Shown here: in pieces, positions 61,418-64,000 of the stretch | Layout of the letters: every line of letters starts with the position of its first letter | How positions within the stretch are numbered: the stretch's first letter is position 1 | Source: Polytrichum commune | Lineage: Eukaryota; Streptophyta; Polytrichopsida; Polytrichales; Polytrichaceae | DNA length: 64,000 nt | NCBI GenBank assembly: GCA_950295325.1 | Contig: OX485809.1 | Coordinates: 39,713,081 to 39,777,080, forward strand | Reading direction: 5' to 3' | Notes under the pieces: model-generated | Databases searched by the model: none | What the model was told of the DNA's origin: nothing | What the model saw: only the letters and a program-made list of their open reading frames with translations | Made by a program: the position numbers and the translations under genes

Positions 61418-62189
61418 ATGCCAACCTCTAGTGTTCGCATGAATGAGGGACCCCTTGCCTTGATCATAGCCACAAGCTGGTATTGGAACTTGAGGGTGGA
61501 ATCTTCATTGAAAACCTAAAAGATGTGCACATGTGACTATGAAATAAAACCCCTATATACAAGAAAGTCATAGAGAAAAACATACTTTGCATACTAAAAA
61601 TAGCCTAGAAAATGGACTCATGTATTTATACAGAGCTTTTCAATTCAATCGAATATATGTCTCACAAAAATAATTTTTGAAATTTATAAGCCTTTTGTAC
61701 ATAAACAATCCACTATCACTTTCCAATGAGAAGGTCATTGAACATTTTTCAAGTATAAGATATAGTTCATAATAATTTGACCCTCAATCACACATCATTT
61801 GGTTATTAAGGTAAATTGGATGAAACTAGCACATTTATTGTCAATCATTTCTTTAAACCTTAGGGGCCCCTTTTGTACATCTACCTTTACTTCCAAATTA
61901 TTAACAAACCTTTTTAAATGTACACACAAGAGAAAACAATATCTCTCTCTTATGTATAATGTGTACACTATTGCCTTAGATAATACCCCTTTCTACACTC
62001 ACGTTACTTCATACGTGGTATGAAGAATCCACCCCCTAGATGTTGGACCCCGAGACAGATAAACTAAGCAAGGTTACATGACAAGTGCCTCTTGCCTCCT
62101 TCACTTTGATCATGAATAACATGTTCATATGAACTTCCAATATACACGTTTCAGGTTCACATATGAACTTGTGACTATTTTCAAGGTGA

Positions 62190-62217
62190 ACTCTCTCTCT
62201 CTCTCTCTCTCTCTCTC
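62190..62217. repeat. (CT)n microsatellite
   Basis: About 14 uninterrupted CT dinucleotides, inside or beside a family A repeat remnant. Confidence 0.95.
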
Positions 62218-62319
62218 AAAAGTGACTACAAACTCAATATGGATTCACTAAGCATGTTGTATTAATGGTGTGTTCGTATTCTAGGAGAAATGGGCTAGTT
62301 GGAAAAAGTAACCATGTAA

Positions 62320-62818
62320 GGGCCACTTCACACACAAGCCAAGAGCCGTGACCATGAATTTGTGAGAGCCCAAAAGAAAGTGTCCAAAGGCCGTCCCAAC
62401 ACACCTCCAAAATCATGCGGTGTAGTCATGGACCTTCAAGTGTAGTGTGAAGTCATATGTGACCATGCCCTCAACCAAATGCTATTTCAATGAATTTCTA
62501 TTCGTGCAGGTCCTCACACATGATAAAATAGAATAAATCAACGGTTAGGAGCGTTCGGAGTGCCATGGTCTCCCGGTTTTGTGTTAGGCCTACCTCTAAG
62601 AGATGGTTTATGAAAATAGTCCAAGTGACCATGAAACATGATCCATTTGATGCCATGTAAGAATCCATGTAGACTTTACATCCATCTTGCATTCACATAC
62701 TCCGTTGGTCCCTCAAGCATAGTGGGAAGCGAACTTGGACCGGCTCCGCCTTTTCCACCAATGAGAGTGCTTGAAGTGTAATGGTCACGGGCTCTCAGTC
62801 TCGTGTGTGAAGTGGCCC
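62320..62818. mobile_element. PIF/Harbinger-like MITE, complete copy
   Basis: Ends GGGCCACTTCACACAC and GTGTGTGAAGTGGCCC form a terminal inverted repeat. TAA flanks both sides (62317-62319, 62819-62821), a three-base target duplication of the TWA type typical of PIF/Harbinger elements. Length 499 bp, no transposase. It sits inside a family A repeat: GAAATGGGCTAGTTGG lies before it and ATTCATCTACCTCAC after it, matching the uninterrupted copy at 12541-12880. Confidence 0.85.
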
Positions 62819-63534
62819 TAAGATTCATCTACCTCACCTCCTCGGCTCACAATTTGTTTTGGTGTTGAAAGGATATTGACACGGTCTTCAATTCATCATC
62901 GATGATTGAACATGGCCTCTATTGTTTATTAAGTTGTCTAGAATCCAGATCCCAGAATTGGTGAAATATCCCCCTTGGCAACCATGTTAAGCTTGGATTG
63001 AATTGATTAGACTAATAGAGTTTTTTTTGGAAAAACAAAAGACTACATGAAATAGTGTATTTGGTGTAATATGGTGGTCTATGTCATTGTGGTAACTTTT
63101 TGAATTACACTTCTTATGAAAGAGTTTATGAGTATTATGATGGATGATTAAGAGTTGGATCAAATCCATGCCAATTATTGAAACAAAGTTTACTAATTTA
63201 TGTATCCTAACAATTTTGTAATGAAATATTGTCATGGATGATAAATCACTAAATAAGTGACAATATTTGCAACATTGTAAATCATAATTGTCCAATTCTT
63301 TTACAAGGAATGATTTAAAAAAAGATTAGGTTTACAGTTAGTGTTGGTACTGCGCAAGACAAATAGAATTGGTGACACTAAATACAATATTTATTGTAAC
63401 AATCAAAAGGGCGACCAGGCTTAGCCTTCAAATCTAAGCTTGCAAATTTGGATATGATTGTTTAGGGTCTATAGCTCTCAACCAATGATACACCAATTCC
63501 ATCACGAACAAAATTTAATTACCTTTGTACCTAA

Positions 63535-64000
63535 AGGCCACTTCACACACGAGCCAAGAGTCGTGACCCTGAAATTGTGAGAGCTCAAAAGAAAGTGTCT
63601 AAAGGCCATCCCAAGGCACCTCCAACATCATGTAGTGTAGTCACGGGCCCTCAGGTGTAGTGTGAAGCCATATGCGACCGGGCCTTGCACCAAATGCTAT
63701 TCCAATGAATCTCTATTCACGCAGGTCCTCACACATGATAAAATAGAATAAACCAATGGTTGTGAGTGTTCGGAGTGCCATGGTCTCCCAATGGTTTTGT
63801 GTCAGGCCTACCTCCAAGAGATGGTTTTTGAAAATAGTCCAAGTGACCATGAGACATGATCCATTCGATGCCATGTAGGAATCCATGTAGACTTGACATC
63901 CATCTTGCATTCACTTATATACTCCAGTGGTCCCTCAAGCGTAGTGTGAAGCGAACTTAGACCGGCTCCTCCTTTTCCACCAATGAGAGTGTGATGGTCA
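63535..64000. mobile_element. PIF/Harbinger-like MITE, second copy cut by the window end
   Basis: Starts AGGCCACTTCACACACGAGCC after TAA (63532-63534) and follows the 62320-62818 copy base for base with scattered differences to the end of the window. The right terminus is not included. The first base differs from the other copy (A instead of G). Confidence 0.85.

Larger units (their letters stand above)
56969..64000. other. Repeat-rich region downstream of CNGC
   Basis: No conserved gene. 56969-58200 is probably the CNGC 3' end, then unassigned AT-rich DNA. 58440-59700 is strongly A+C-rich on the plus strand and ends in a 17-base C run (59693-59709). Later come a decayed relative of the transposon ORF (60073-60230), a family A copy (60400-60642) broken by a TIR element (60643-61417), a CT microsatellite (62190-62217), and two copies of a PIF/Harbinger-like MITE (62320-62818; 63535 to window end). 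Confidence 0.6.

Overview
This is nuclear DNA of a land plant. Five protein-coding genes are split by spliceosomal introns with GT-AG borders, all five belong to plant or general eukaryotic families, there is one Arabidopsis-type interstitial telomere repeat, and most of the sequence is AT-rich, repeat-filled intergenic DNA. Gene density is about one gene per 12 kb. Several proteins (COQ6, the group-IVa-like CNGC, an ATL with an intron) do not look like typical angiosperm versions, so a seed-free plant (fern, lycophyte or bryophyte) is my best guess. That is inference; the species is not resolved.

Layout. 1-5058: repeats, including an array of ten small hairpins (3135-3498). 5059-10132 (+): seven-exon plastid-type SAM-dependent methyltransferase. 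10133-16582: decayed repeats, a telomere-like tract, and a 3x tandem repeat running up to the next gene. 16583-18353 (+): two-exon ATL-type RING-H2 ubiquitin ligase, followed by a 3x tandem repeat (18354-19340). 19340-25430: repeats, one tRNA-Leu(CAG) (minus) and a Stowaway-type MITE. 25432-28945 (-): complete seven-exon inositol polyphosphate 5-phosphatase. 28946-34254: repeats, including a near-perfect 196-bp duplication. 34255-39354 (-): complete nine-exon COQ6 (507 aa). 39355-50801: repeats with two DNA transposons whose target-site duplications can be read. 50802-56968 (+): complete eight-exon cyclic-nucleotide-gated channel (717 aa). 56969-64000: repeats and three more DNA-transposon copies. 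Exon phases close exactly in all five genes, which is the main support for the models.

The genes are unrelated housekeeping or signalling genes and form no pathway or cluster. The most interesting content is in the mobile and repeated DNA. (1) Three roughly 360-400 bp elements start with a 5S-rRNA-like sequence and have target-site duplications; they look like a 5S-rRNA-derived SINE, all three in introns. (2) Two copies of a terminal-inverted-repeat element with 8-bp target-site duplications carry a conserved 71-aa reading frame, with a diverged relative nearby. (3) A hAT-type element carries a GC-rich minisatellite. (4) Short tandem duplications of about 100-330 bp recur in or beside every gene, including a duplicated COQ6 coding exon.
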